From: Ascaphus truei
Lineage: Eukaryota; Chordata; Amphibia; Anura; Ascaphidae
DNA: 64,000 bases
Direction of reading: 5' to 3'
NCBI GenBank assembly: GCA_036426205.1
Contig: CM071568.1
Coordinates: forward strand, 218,367,381 to 218,431,380
Every line of letters begins with the position of its first letter. Positions within the stretch are counted from its first letter, which is position 1. Shown here one piece after another: positions 36,119 through 47,828 of the stretch. The notes beneath the pieces are model-generated. The model worked only from the letters and a program-made list of their open reading frames with translations, ran no database searches and had not been told where the DNA came from. Made by a program: the position numbers and the translations under genes.

Positions 36119-36376
36119 TTGCCTTAAACTAGCCCGGTTACATGCTGGGTACATGCTGGGTGTAACCTGGCTAGTTTAAGGCAAGTTTAAGGCATTTCTG
36201 CATTGACTAGTGACCCATCGGATTAACACTGCAGGGGTCCCTGGCAGTCCCATACAGTTTGAATGGGACTGCCAAGGACCCCCGCTGTTAATCTGATGGG
36301 CCATTAGGTAATGCAGAAATGCCTTAAACTTGCCTTAAACTAGACCCAGCATGTACCCAGCATGTACCTGGGTCTT
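36119..36376. repeat. Nested fold-back element
   Basis: 36171-36204 and 36310-36343 form perfect 34-bp arms (ctagtttaaggcaagtttaa...). Inner arms continue imperfectly ('cccatcggattaacactgc', 'gctgttaatctgatggg') to a 9-base loop near 36254. The left end folds again on itself: 36119-36141 against 36161-36184, with 'catgctgggta' repeated between. Same family as 30939-31110. Confidence 0.85.
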
Positions 36377-38245
36377 TTTGGCGATTGCCACTGGTTTGTG
36401 ATAGAATAACCGTCGGCACTACAGTATGTGCTTTTCTTTTGTTTGTAAGGCTGTGTTTCCTTCATTTACTGTATATATTCTTGTTTGATACCAATCTGTT
36501 TCTGATCAGCATGTTAGAAGACTGTTCATAAGCTTTCATGGATGGTTCTGGAAAAATAGTTTGTAGTCTTTAGTCCCCAGAGAGCATGGATTGTAGATCA
36601 TTTATGGTGCCTTTGGGATGTGTGAAAATGGTGTTGTAAGTTATGACTAGACACAAGGTAAAATTCCATACTTATTTTCCAAAATAAAATATAGTACTTT
36701 TAACAAAAATAAAAGTCTTATACAGTGTACAGTAAGTGGCAAATGCAAGGTAATCTAGTATAAAATGCTGAATTCACACATACTGTGTGAATTATTTTAC
36801 TGTCTGCTTGGGAACACTTATCTCTCTGTTTCTTAATTGCTAGAAACTAGAATTAGAGCTCTTAAGTAACGATTTATGTTGCCTCTACTCTTCTATTATT
36901 TATATTGAAGATAACCATGTTATTAATTACCATGAATAATGTACCCCCATTGTTTCCATATGAATATAGTGTACTGTACTTACTGTGCAGAAAGGGATAT
37001 TATATATACGTATTAGTCTTAACCAGTCTAGTTGAGAACAATTTGTACTAAAAAGAAATATAGAATAACATGTACCAGCGTACAGTAGCTTCATTCATAA
37101 TTCTGTCATTCACCACCTTGTTACAAACTGTAGACTTCAAACGCTCAATACCTTAAAAACATTGACATCCAACTGCTCACTGTTGTATTTCAAATATATT
37201 CCCACATCATCGGAGTTCTCATAAAATGTTCTCTTCTTATACAGTACTTAGTGCAAGTTGTTCTTGACTTTTTGACAGGATTATAAAATGGCTCTGAACT
37301 CAGTGGTAGTACTCACAGAAAATAAAACCACAAAATACCTAGAAAAGAAAGGATGTTCCTGCGTACCTAAATATATAAGAAATTCCAAATTTCTTTGAAT
37401 GAAAAACATTTTTAGTTTTTTTCCATGTTAAAGCACTCTTTATGTCACAGAAATAGCATATTTGTCATTTAAATCAAACTCATCCCTATACCTGTAGATA
37501 GCAAGAATGTCTTAGGTCTCAGTACTTTGATTAGAGAATTACTATATCTAATCATACTAAATATTGCTTTATGATGGAGCTTGTGTCATTTTATTGAAAG
37601 GGTCTCAAACAAGAATATTGTTTTATAATATTAGTAACAAAAGATACATAGGAAAGACACATGAGTTCCCATTGTGTTTGGATTATATGTAGCATATGGT
37701 ATACATATTATTTGAGATCAAATTATTATTTAGTAGCCATTGTTGCATTTTGCAATATGAGCTTAATTCTGAAATTTAGCACATTTTGTATAAAAATATA
37801 GCTTACATAGAGAAAAAAATCAAATAACCAAATAATAAGTAATAAAAATGTATCACTATACCAGTAGACATTTATAAACACTCACTCAGTTGCTCACAAA
37901 TTGCTCAGTGGAGATACTGCTATTGATATTGTGTGGAAATTTGCAATTAAAATAATAAAATAACAAAATTTTATGTGACAGGCAGTACATTTCACAAAAG
38001 TAATATTTTTCATTATTTTCATCATTTGTATTGCTGTATTTTCATCATGCATATTGATTGATAGTAATGTATTTATTTGTATTGTAACAAGTACATGTAC
38101 ATATAGAGATGTACACTGTATGTATTACTGTTGAACAGCTACTGTATGTTTAAATGAATATGCAAAGAGGGATATAATCTATCTAATTTGGAATTTTAGA
38201 ACTGTTGTTTGCCAGATTTGGAATGGAACACTGCAAATTCCACAT
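36377..38245. other. AT-rich non-coding DNA
   Basis: About 1.9 kb with very few open frames and no recognisable element. Confidence 0.5.
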
Positions 38246-38590
38246 ACTGCTGCGGCCAAGTTTATTCGAGCATTTGCCCGTTCTTGGCCGCAGCAGTAGC
38301 CTGGCGCGCGCCCGAGAGTGACGGGCGCGCGCCGAAGCAGCGGAAGAGCGCCCTCCGATCGGGGCGCTCTCCCTACCGCTGCCGGGTCCGCCGGGTCCCC
38401 CGGAACCCCCTGCCGCTGTCCCGCGATCGCGGGACACCAGGGCTCCCTCGGGGAGCCCCTGGACGCGCGTGCAGGGGGCGCACACTCCCGAAGACGCGTG
38501 ACCGCGCGTCTATGACGCGCGGCACGCCGAGGGGCGGCCACTAGCAAGCCGGGAAATCTCCCGGCTTGCGGATCTGGCCGCAGAGTGATA
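38246..38590. mobile_element. GC-rich element made of consecutive hairpins
   Basis: In a strongly AT-rich region this block is very GC-rich and folds repeatedly: 38245-38260 with 38283-38298 (16 bp, tactgctgcggccaag); 38303-38314 with 38322-38333 (ggcgcgcgcccg); 'agagcgccc/gggcgctct' near 38345-38371; 'ccgcgatcgcgg' near 38421; 'ccagggctccc/gggagcccctgg'; and 'caagccggga/tcccggcttg' near 38545-38568. Its outer ends (tgcggccaagtttattcgag, and 'ctggccgcagagtgataaag') resemble the ends of the TA MITE family. Open frames on both strands are by-products of base composition. Confidence 0.7.
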
Positions 38591-39148
38591 AAGCGTGTCG
38601 GTAGTGTACTGTATTTATTTGCAAAACAGAAACAGTCAGGTTATGGTGGGTGAAAAGTGTACCAAATCCTCCATAGAACAAAGTACAGCAAATATACAAT
38701 ACCCACGTGTGTGTGCATATTTTTCCAAAGGACTCCTCAAAAATGATTAATTCAAAAAGTTCTAGTGAAACCACGTACAGTCGTAAAGTAGATAGGAAGT
38801 TAAACGTGACACTCCAGATGGGTGCTCATTTGTATACTGTATCACTACCCAGAATAGATCTGTTACCTAACCATTGTATTACATGTGATAATGGGATAAA
38901 TGAAGCACATTTTGGGACCTGTGGAAGTCATGAAAACACACTCATTGGGACAGTATTTTAGCTTTGCTTTATACAACAGTAGATATGTGCAAATATAGTA
39001 TCCTATGCATATTCACCAGTAAAGCAAACTAAATATTTTCAACAGCAAAGATTTTGTTAAAAGAATATCAAAAATATAAAAAAAATTATAAACCCCACAA
39101 TCTCTTATCTAAAATTTTTAATTTGCTTCAAATTATCATACAGTAGAC
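38591..39148. other. AT-rich non-coding DNA
   Basis: No gene or recognisable repeat. Confidence 0.5.
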
Positions 39149-39472
39149 CAGGCCTGCACAACATACGGCCCGCGGGCCGCATGCAACCCGTCTGGCCTCT
39201 CTGTGCGGCCCGCGATGACTCTGGTCGGGCGCCAGTTAATTAAATAAATAAATAATAATAAAAAAAAGTTTAAAAAAATGGCGACGTTTCATCCCTCCTC
39301 TCTCCCTCTCCCTCCCAGCCCCCAGGTTTTGCGGTGCGCGGGGGCAGCAGCAGCATGAGGAGGATGCGGCAGCCGTGTGGTTTTTTTTCTTCAATAGCAG
39401 GCTGCCGGGGAGGTCAGAGCATGCCGGGGGCGGGGCTTAGTACCGGGGAGAGAGGCTGAGCTGATCTAAGAG

Positions 39473-39474
<2 letters not shown>
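39149..39474. mobile_element. hAT-like transposon end and GC-rich tail
   Basis: It begins CAGGCCTGCACAACATACGG followed by 'cccgcgggccgcatgc', a common vertebrate hAT end. After about 90 bases an A-rich stretch and a GC-rich block (to 39474) follow. The other end is not found. No transposase. Confidence 0.55.

Positions 39475-39529
<55 letters not shown>
39475..39529. repeat. (GT)n microsatellite, about 27 units
   Basis: Pure GT dinucleotides immediately before the 5' edge of the truncated LINE. The Val/Cys and Thr/His strings it encodes are not protein. Confidence 0.98.
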
Positions 39530-39532
<3 letters not shown>

Positions 39533-39550
39533 AACCGGCTGCAGGGCGCC

Positions 39551-40412
39551 CCTCACATTCAAAACATTTCTAAAACTTGTCGCTTTTTCCTCCACAATAT
39601 AACTAAGATACGCCCTTTCCTCTGTTTTTCGACTGCTAAAACTCTGACTCAGGCCCTCATTCTCTCCCGTCTTGATTACTGTAACCTCCTGCTGTCCGGC
39701 CTTCCTGCCTCTCACCTGTCTCCCCTACAATCTATCCTAAATGCTGCTGCCAGAATCACTCTACTCTTTCCTAGATCTGTCTCAGCATCTCCCCTCATGA
39801 AATCCCTCTCCTGGCTTCCGATCAAATCCCGCATCTCACACTCCATTCTTCTCCTCACTTTTAAAGCTTTACATTCTTCTGCCCCTCCTTACATCTCATC
39901 CCTAATTTCTCGGTATGCACCATCCAGACTCTTGCGTTCTTCTCAAGGATGTCTTCTTTCTACCCCCTTTGTATCTAAAGCCCTCTCCCGCCTTAAACCT
40001 TTTTCACTGACTGCCCCACACCTCTGGAATGCCCTTCCCCTCAGTACCCGACTAGCACCCTCTCTATCCACCTTTAAGACCCACCTTAAGACACACTTGC
40101 TTAAAGAAGCATATGAATAGCACTGTGGATATTCTAAACACGATACATAATGCTTGGCCCCCTGCAGACGCACTTACCAGAACTCCCTCCTACTGTCTCT
40201 GTACGTTCTCCCTACCTACCAATTAGACTGTAAGCTCCTCGGGGCAGGGACTCCTCTTCTGAAATGTTACTTTTATGTCTAAAGCACTTATTCCCATGAT
40301 CTGTTATTTATATTATCTGTTATTTATTTGATTACCACATGTATTACTACTGTGAAGCGCTATGTACACTAATGGCGCTATATAAATAAAGACATACAAT
40401 ACAATACAATAC
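39551..40412 (+). pseudogene. L2-like LINE, 3' end (5'-truncated)
   Basis: The C-terminal end of a LINE reverse transcriptase and its 3' untranslated tail. From about 39640 to 40120 one frame stays open and shows the family's typical order: ILSRLDYCNLLLSGLP, LQSILNAAARITLL, LSWLPIKSRI, then PHLWNALPLSTR and a stop after THLLKEAYE. The catalytic region is upstream and absent. The tail has 'gtaagctcctcggggcaggg', 'gcgctatataaataaag' and a short (ATACA)n end. The frame is intact over this stretch. The same sequence, with many indels, recurs at 59435-60385. Confidence 0.9.
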
Positions 40413-41345
40413 AATTGTCATTGTGTGAAATGAATTATGCAAAATTAGTAATAAATGTGTGAAATATTTTGCTTTGTGTTAACAGTTTGACACTTGTTAC
40501 ATGTAGGTCACATCAACACACGTGTGACTTATACATACACATGTGACAATGTAAAACTAATCTTTACAAATAATTGATACCATTACTAATCACATACATT
40601 GCAACATATAAGATGTACAAAGCATTGGTGTGATTACAGGCATTCATGCATGGAGTGTTATGATCACTCATGTGCATCCGTGATTAATCACCACCCCTAA
40701 GGAAAAAACTAGCAGCATTTATCCCCTTCTCTCCACCCACCCCTATATTAGATTAATGGAAATTTTAAGGGAACATACATTAAATGTGATGTCATGTCAC
40801 TAATCATTTTCAAATACAATGCACATGAAACCTCAATAGTAGCTAAACGCATGTACATGATACAGAAACGAGATGTATGTAAGATTTGAAGTTGACAACT
40901 ATGTTGGGTTTATACATCCTATAATTATACGTATATAGAGGTAGGCACATCTTATGACAGATGTCAGTTCATATACATACCAGGATCAGTCATAGAGGAG
41001 ATATACCTATAAAAAATGGAACAATATATAAATTGCAAACATTGACATGACATCTTTATTAACGTAAGTAACACACCAAAGTGTCTATTTGATGTTACAT
41101 ATGAAACACCATGTATATTTTGTCACATAAAATATGAAAAGCAGCCTGGTGTACACATCATATTGATGCGCATGTTACAGTGCAACAATTACATTGTATG
41201 TAACCATACTGCAAGAATTAATGACTATGGCCATACTATGTGTATTGTGTTTGCATAATTAACAACACAATGTTAAGAAATTACTCATTTGTTACACCTG
41301 TTGTATTCACATACACACAACTAATTTACATTCGAAGAAGGATTA
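40413..41345. other. Non-coding DNA downstream of the LINE, duplicated at 60.4-61.26 kb
   Basis: AT-rich with many 'acatgt' and 'gtgaca' words; no gene. It may be the 3' flank or interior of the Harbinger element that follows. Confidence 0.5.
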
Positions 41346-41741
41346 CTGCACCGACACACTTTATTTGAGCAAATACCCGGTATGTACCTGGCAGATACCT
41401 GGAATGCGCCGCTCCTCACCTCTGACAAGCCCCGTTGCATTTGCCTTCCCAGCCTGGGTTCATGCCTGGCTGATGGGCGGCTGATCTGTTAAATGATAAT
41501 GATTAGGATTTAATAGGCTGCAATGCTTCGCGTGTCTACCAGATGGCATAAATTCATGAATTGTAATGCAGTATATATATATGTAGTGTGCAGTATTGCA
41601 GCCAACGGGAATAAAATGCTTCAATCCCTGCCGGAAAATAACTCAATGCACTCGGGCAGAAAACAGTCACAAACCTCAATACACCCGGGTATACCCGAAT
41701 TCGTGGGACTAGCCGAGCTCGAATAAAGTGTGTCGCCAGTG
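41346..41741 (+). mobile_element. 396-bp TA MITE, second copy
   Basis: CTGCACCGACACACTTTATT ... and the complement of CACTGGCGACACACTTTATT, between TA dinucleotides (41344-41345, 41742-41743). It is very similar to 14571-14967 in the opposite orientation; both contain a (TA)n stretch in the middle. Confidence 0.92.
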
Positions 41742-41917
41742 TATATAACCTGTGCAAGAATAACATACCGGTCCCACATGCCTTTGTCCACACAGCAGAG
41801 AAGAGAAAGGTGTGCAACCCATATTCATCTGTGTCCTAACTGAAGGTTATGTTAAAAAATTTAGTGTTAATATAACATAATTAATATATAAAAGTAGTAA
41901 TAGGAACATATATGTAT

Positions 41918-43217
41918 TTACTTAAAAGAAAAAAAAGTATTTATGACATTCTGGCGTGTCTCGGCACCACTGGCTGTTTGTTCATTTTCAGCTGGTACAT
42001 TGGTGGGATGCTCCTCTACCAAAGCCTCACCTATGTCTGCGTGTACATTATGTCTGAGTGCCACATTGTGCAAAATGCAACAGGCAAGGATAATATCAGA
42101 CACTTTTTGTGGCTTATATTGAAGAGCCCCACCAGTTCTGTCGAGACACCTAAATCTTGTTTTGAGAAGGCCAAATGTCCTCTCTATAACGGATCGCGTA
42201 GATATATGGGCAGCATTGTACCTCTCCTCTGCTTCAGTTTGAGGGTTTAGCACCGGGGTCAACAGCCACGGCCTAATTCCGTATCCTGAGTCACCTATAA
42301 TCAATGGAGCACACATAAGGTAACATTAGTGATAACATTCTAAAATAAAATCATTCCTAAACAAAAATGAGGTTTGTGTTACAACATCCAAATATGTACT
42401 CACCCAGCAGCCAACCAGGTCCAAAATGGCCTTCTTCAAAACCATGGAAGACTGATGAGTTCCTCAGGATAGAGAAATCGTGACTGGAACCAGGGAATTT
42501 GGCTACCACATGCATTATCTTCATCGTGGCATCGCATACCACCTGTACATTCAGGGAATGGTAGTGCTTACGGTTGCGGTAAGCATGCTCACTCTGACTA
42601 GGCGGAATCAAAGCAACATGGGTGCAATCGATTGCACCCAGCACACATGGAATCCCTGCTATGGTATAAAAGCCATTCCTGACTTCCAGCCACTCTGTCT
42701 GCTCATTAGGAAAATGAATATAATTCCTAGCACGTCTATTGAGTGCATAGAGAAACTGGGTAAAGGCCCGCGAGAATGTAGATTGCGAGACCCCGCCCAC
42801 TATGCCCACAGTTGTCTGTAATGACGCGGAAGCAAGATAATGTAATGAGCACAGCATTTTAACAAGCCCAGTGACTGTACGACCTCTGGCTGTCAAAAAA
42901 TCTAAATCTCCCCTTATCTCTTCATAAAGAGATAAGATTGCTGCTGAACTCAAACGATAGCGACTTACTATCTCCTCCTCACTCATCCCATCTAACAGGG
43001 TTCTCTCCCTGTACACACGCGGAAGAGCCACAACTTCTCTCCTCTGTCTTCTCCTCTCATCTCCTGTCCCTCTCCCTGTCCCTCTCCCTGTCCCTGTCGT
43101 GTCCGCGTGCCTGTCACTGTCCCTGGCTCTGTCCCTCACTTGCCCTATGTCATTCTCTTCATCAGCAAGCCACTCGTGCAAAAGAATGTTACGACGTCTC
43201 CTAAACATGCGCAACAT
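41918..43217 (-). CDS. PIF/Harbinger transposase, two exons, apparently intact
   Basis: Cut-and-paste transposase related to vertebrate HARBI1. Exon 1 is 43217-42404 and exon 2 is 42294-41918, joined across a 109-bp intron with GT (GTGAGTA donor) and AG ends; the split glycine codon restores frame through WLLGDSGYG, a motif expected in this family. The product is 396 residues. The catalytic residues are D197 (GAIDCTH), D247 (GSSHDFSILRNS) and E309 (SVIERTFG), with HNVALR near the C-terminus. Residues 40-60 are a low-complexity TGRGTG/arginine stretch encoded by a short repeat. Nothing in the reading frame is broken. The start chosen is the first Met; MSEEEIVSRY at 78 is a weaker alternative. 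The accessory Myb/SANT-like protein such elements usually need is not confirmed nearby. A damaged copy lies at 61850-63160. Confidence 0.9.
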
Positions 43218-44179
43218 TTTGAAATCTGTAGCTGTGAATGAGCAGGTAATGGCCGTGCTTTAAATAGCTATGTGATGATGTCAGGTGACTTTGTAAAATG
43301 CAACGTGTTACATTAACATATTAAAGTACTTGGCTCCCAAGCTGTATCCATTTGATCTAAGAAGTATTATTTCTGTGTATTCAGCAGCCAATCCTGATAT
43401 TTCACAATGATGTAACGTGAAGCTTTGTACAAGCATTAATTGTAAATTATTAGTGTAATGTGTAATGCATGTACCACTTCTGAACGCAACACTCAGTCAT
43501 GTAATTATGCTAAAACCATGAGATTGACGTAGAAAAAGTTTGCTGCAACATGTCTAATTTGCCCTGTTAGTGTCACATGTTCACAACAATTAATTCTCGT
43601 GTGCATATGCATACATTTATGGCATCAGGATAGTTGCTATTGAATCAGTTTGAAACGTGTAACAATGAGTAACTATTGTAGATGTGTGTATAAGTTAGCA
43701 TGAAGTGCTTGTAATGCAACGTTTACAATGTAAACATGCAATGTGATTGACTGTCCAATAGCGGACGTCATCAAAAAAGGGAGGACACAAACTACATGTA
43801 AAAATGAGAAGAAAGATGTACATGAACGTTTGATGATGCGTTACACATTACAAGCATTGTCTAATGTAAAGCAACATGAATATACGGTGGATGTGTTAGA
43901 TGTGTGACATGGGTAACATCATATAATAAATTGTCGCACAGTTCAGTAACATGTATGATATGATGTGAGGTTCTCCTTTAAGAGTTGAGTATAGGTTTTT
44001 CCCTTGACACATCATCACATGATGAGTAATGTGACACGCAAATGATGAAAACATATAAAAGTACAATGTTATGCAAATAATAAACGTCAGGTGTGACACA
44101 ATGCAGTGAATGCCCCCCACACTGTAATGCTAAACACATTTGTATTGTGAGTAATAGAACGTAAACAGTACTATAATGT
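43218..44179. other. 5' flank of the Harbinger gene, non-coding
   Basis: It presumably contains the transposase promoter; no TATA box is convincing. 'ccaatagcggacgtcat' at about 43757 has a CCAAT word and a CRE-like ACGTCA. The region is duplicated at 63.2-64.0 kb. Element end not located. Confidence 0.4.
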
Positions 44180-44565
44180 TATACGTCCCCGCTCCATTGA
44201 CTCCATTGATGTACAGAAGAGTTTTTTTTCTAAGTGCCGTTCCGGCAACCTTAGCGATCGTTCTCCCCTCCAACTTGCCAACTTTAGTTGGCGGGACAAA
44301 TTGGCCATGAAGTCTCAATTTCTTAGTGCCGATAAGCCCCGATAAGCTGATTTTGCTACTTGAATACAGCCGAATTAAAAAAGTGGCGATAAGTGCCGAA
44401 AACCAGCTTATCGGCAGGCGACTGGCCATAACAAAATTATCGGATACGAAAACTGGCGAAATCAAGCAATTATCGGCGCTTACTGAATCTCAAACCCAAT
44501 TTTGGCGGGAAAATGGCGAAAAAAGCCTTACCAACACTTACTGCATGAGGCCCTATGTCTCTAAT
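44180..44565. repeat. CGATAAG-rich dispersed repeat, second locus
   Basis: CGATAAG/CTTATCG or close forms occur near 44328, 44339, 44385, 44408, 44438 and 44471, ending with 'ttactgcatgaggccct'. Related to 10030-10285. Chance frames of 88 and 111 codons on opposite strands. Confidence 0.5.
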
Positions 44566-45159
44566 ATTTCATATCCCATGTTTTTCCCCTGATTTTGAAA
44601 CATGCATTTGAAGTTCCCTCTTGGAATTTGAGATTCGTGCATAGTGGTAAGTATACTGTAATTTGTGGATCAATATGTAATACTGTAGTTTGTTTAATTT
44701 GATATGTTTTATATGGTCAAAATGTCTCAATCTTGCAAATACTGGCAATTTGCTGGTATGCTGTACCTCAAGTCTAGAGTGTTAAGTTAAGTCCAAAATG
44801 TAAAACCAGATGGAAACACTTGCAAATTTGATCTTGCTATGTCAAGGTTTGGGAGTTTGCCCCAGTAGATGCAAGATTAGCTGTTTAAAATCTGTTGGCC
44901 AGGGACTCCTTAATTTAATTATTTAAATTATATTTTTCATGCACTTTTCTAACTTTTCCCTGTACTGTCTACCTAATTATGTACATTACTGCAACAATAC
45001 TATTCAATAATGCCCTGGAATTAGTTGAATGGCTAATGTGCAGCTGAAGGCCTTCAATTCAGCCAGCATTAGTGGTCTATAATGTCCCTTTCTATGTGGA
45101 TTATTAATATAATAGTTTAAATGTATGTATTGTATGATTTGTTTCTAACAATACACCTT
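44566..45159. other. AT-rich non-coding DNA
   Basis: No gene or recognised repeat. Confidence 0.5.
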
Positions 45160-45720
45160 ATAATCTAATTTTGGTGGCACTGGGAGGCCAATGGTATAGA
45201 ATGAATTGCCCAGGTATCAAGGAATTCACACTGGAATTTAAACCAGTCTTTCCTGCTTTAAAGGCAAAATGATTGGTTTTAGACTCCTTTACTTACTGAG
45301 CCCTTCTTCAGTATTAATATTGTACTCACACACACACCAATCAGAGAATGGACAACTAAAAGATGGTGCACTAAAAGATAAAAAGATAATTGGCACAAAT
45401 AGTGTATAATATATCCAGTGATCTACATAAAATATAAACTAAAAACTAAAGCGCTCACAGTGGTCAAAAGGAAAAAATATATATGTATATCTGTGTATAA
45501 AAAAAATAGTTAAGAGCTCTAGGAAAGAGCAAATATAGTACCCTGTAACAAAGTATATATAAATTCAAGTGAAAAAAACATGATCATGGTAAGTATGCAA
45601 CAAGTCAAATGGGGTGAATACTATAAATAGAACATAAAGTATTACTCCATTTTTTTTATTATAATAATAAAAAAAACAGTCACCAAATGTCCTTGTGTCC
45701 CCAAGAATAAAAAGCTCCAC
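45160..45720 (-). mobile_element. Penelope-like terminal sequence (weak)
   Basis: On the minus strand 45289-45312 reads CTGAAGA, a short stem-like stretch, then AAAGG, close to the core at 28820-28847. The surrounding sequence is otherwise not distinctive. Confidence 0.3.
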
Positions 45721-45951
45721 AGTGTGATGCTGATAATTTCAGCTTGTTAAAGATATCCCCTTTCTGATGATCCATGTTATTTTCTGCAGCTGCTTTCTCT
45801 GGTAAGATGCTTTCAGTCTTATTTATTTATAAAATGTTTTACGAAGAACTAATGCATTGAGAGCTACCTCTCATTTTCAAGTATATCTTGGCACAGTTAT
45901 GATAATTATACAAGGTTACATTAAATGAGCAGGGTTATACATTATATTTAA

Positions 45952-46345
45952 AGAGTAAATCCAAGCCATTTTTGTTAATTTTTTTCCTTTATTTAATACA
46001 GAGAATATGCAGGGGGTCTCCATAGCTGAACCCCCTTAATTTCAGCTCCTGGGACCTGCTGCTTCTGGAGGTACTTACCTCAGAAGGGGGTGACAGTGGC
46101 CACTCCAGGGTTTACTAAATGGCTGCTTTTCAAAGCTCCCTGGCCATGTGGGCTAATTGGAAGACGTTACGTCATCCGGTTCGGCTTCCTATTTGTCCAC
46201 GTGATGAGGAAGCTGAGAACTGCAGCGATACCAGCACCCCCTTCAGAGGTAAGTATCGCTAAAAGGAATGGGGTTCAGCTACAGAGATGCCCTGCTTCAA
46301 ACCTGTATGAAAAAATAAAGGGAAAAAATGGCTTGAATTACTCCT
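45952..46345. mobile_element. Kolobok-like MITE with TTAA target duplication
   Basis: AGAGTAAATCCAAGCC at the left and its near complement at the right (GGCTTGAATTACTCCT), flanked by TTAA on both sides (45948-45951, 46346-46349). The interior has the GCAGGGGGTCTC..GCTGAACCCC core and its inverse. No transposase; the 112-codon frame from 46090 is not a recognised protein. Confidence 0.8.
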
Positions 46346-47210
46346 TTAAAGACATTTACTGTACCGTGGATAAATATTCAAAGGAGGGGAGACAAAAAAA
46401 ACAAAAAAAAACAAGAAAACAAAATTAGTATAATTCTGTATTGAAAATAGATCTTTCAGCATACATGCTAATGCTCATAGCACTGCTGTGTTGTCACATC
46501 AAGTGGTTGCTGATACGGTGTTGGTGCCTTGAGATGTGATCCCTTCTGGTCAGCTGAGATGTAATACTGTGGATGTCTGTCCTCTTTATTCACCGCATCT
46601 CCTGCTGATGCCCCATGATAGAGCCTTCAGCCAGGGCATCAACTTTTTGTGCTGCAGTAGGCCACCTGGGTATATAAGGAGCTGTAGGAAGTATAGCAGA
46701 AGGTGTCAGAGGAGTAGCAGCTCGATAAGCAGGAGCTCCAACATGAACAGCGGGAGATGTGGCTGAGACAGCTGGAGGAGCAACATAACATTTTGGCAGG
46801 ACAAAAACAGATGTCCTGATCCACTAACTGTTGCTGAACATTAGAAGGCATTTACTCTCATGCACATGAATAAGATCTGAGGCATGCTACAGTTTATCAC
46901 CCTTTTGTGGATCAATTACATTTAGGGTTACCTCTCATTTTCAAGAATGTCCAAGGCACTAATTTAGATTAAGTACTTTAAAAGTGACCATTTTAACATG
47001 TTTGCCATAGCAAACATCAGAAACCTGGAATGCATTTAGACAGGAAGATGATTTGAGGGACACTGGTAAATAGTTAAAGCTGATGGGTGATTGTTAGCAG
47101 ATGAAAGAGCAACCATTTTTCAAGAGATATATAGGTATTTCACTGTGTATTTTTGTCACATTGGATGTTTCTCTGGACTTCTTTGTTTCTTGTTGTACAC
47201 ATTTAGAAAA
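46346..47210. other. Non-coding DNA with a possible coiled-coil gene scrap
   Basis: At about 46727-46818 the plus strand reads DKQELQHEQREMWLRQL.. without stops for about 30 codons, a helical pattern like the C-terminal tails of Myb/SANT-type accessory proteins of Harbinger elements. Stops lie on both sides. This is only a suggestion. Confidence 0.25.
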
Positions 47211-47828
47211 CATACTGGACACCTAACAAGCTCCTATTGAACCCCCAAAATAACCACAACATATATATAAGCATATGAGTGTCACAGAGGAGTGCTACTG
47301 AGCATGGCAATTTATTTAAAATCAGAGACAGAACATAAAACACAGACAGAGCTCAGTTTTTAGCACATCCAGTGAAACTCATACACGGTACAGTGCCTAA
47401 ATATATATGTATAAATATCAAGTAAAATGGTCTTTTAGTTTAACATTTTTGGCCAAAATTGTTGTAAGCCCCTGAGCCAACTGCACGGCAGACCACAATT
47501 CAGGGGTCCCTAATGCTAAAATAAATTCTTAATAACCTGTGTAGTAACAGGAAGAATGATTTATAGTAAATCTGTCAATGTTGGTTGCAAAGTTCTAAGT
47601 CTGATTGAAGCTTTTAATAACCTGTACATTACCAGGAAAAGCACTCTGTATTAGAGTTGTCACAACCATACTGCAAGCCAGCAAGTTCCCCTGAGTGGAA
47701 GATGCCATGGAGTGAGCCCTTAACCATTTAAATGTGGGAGGGGTGAGCTACAATTAGGTAGGAGGTTGCCACCCTCCAATCAGCCAAGACTAGCTGAACA
47801 ACAATTGTAAAACATACTGGACACCTAA
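47211..47828. mobile_element. Single copy of the fold-back unit, bounded by a 17-bp direct repeat
   Basis: It matches the arm sequence at 14190-15207 (without the nested MITE) from 'aaccccc..aataaccac' through 'ggaggttgccacc'. It both begins and ends with aacatactggacacct, so one unit of about 600 bp is delimited. The same boundary phrase joins units in the 14-15.7 kb structure, suggesting a head-to-tail arrangement elsewhere. Confidence 0.8.

Noticed and set aside
38179..38547. Arginine/alanine-rich proteins on both strands
   Set aside because: They are due to the high GC of a hairpin-rich repeat; frames overlap on both strands.
39437..39715. Open frames running through the GT repeat (Val-Cys and Thr-His strings)
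   Set aside because: They are produced by the dinucleotide repeat; only the LINE part from about 39551 has homology.
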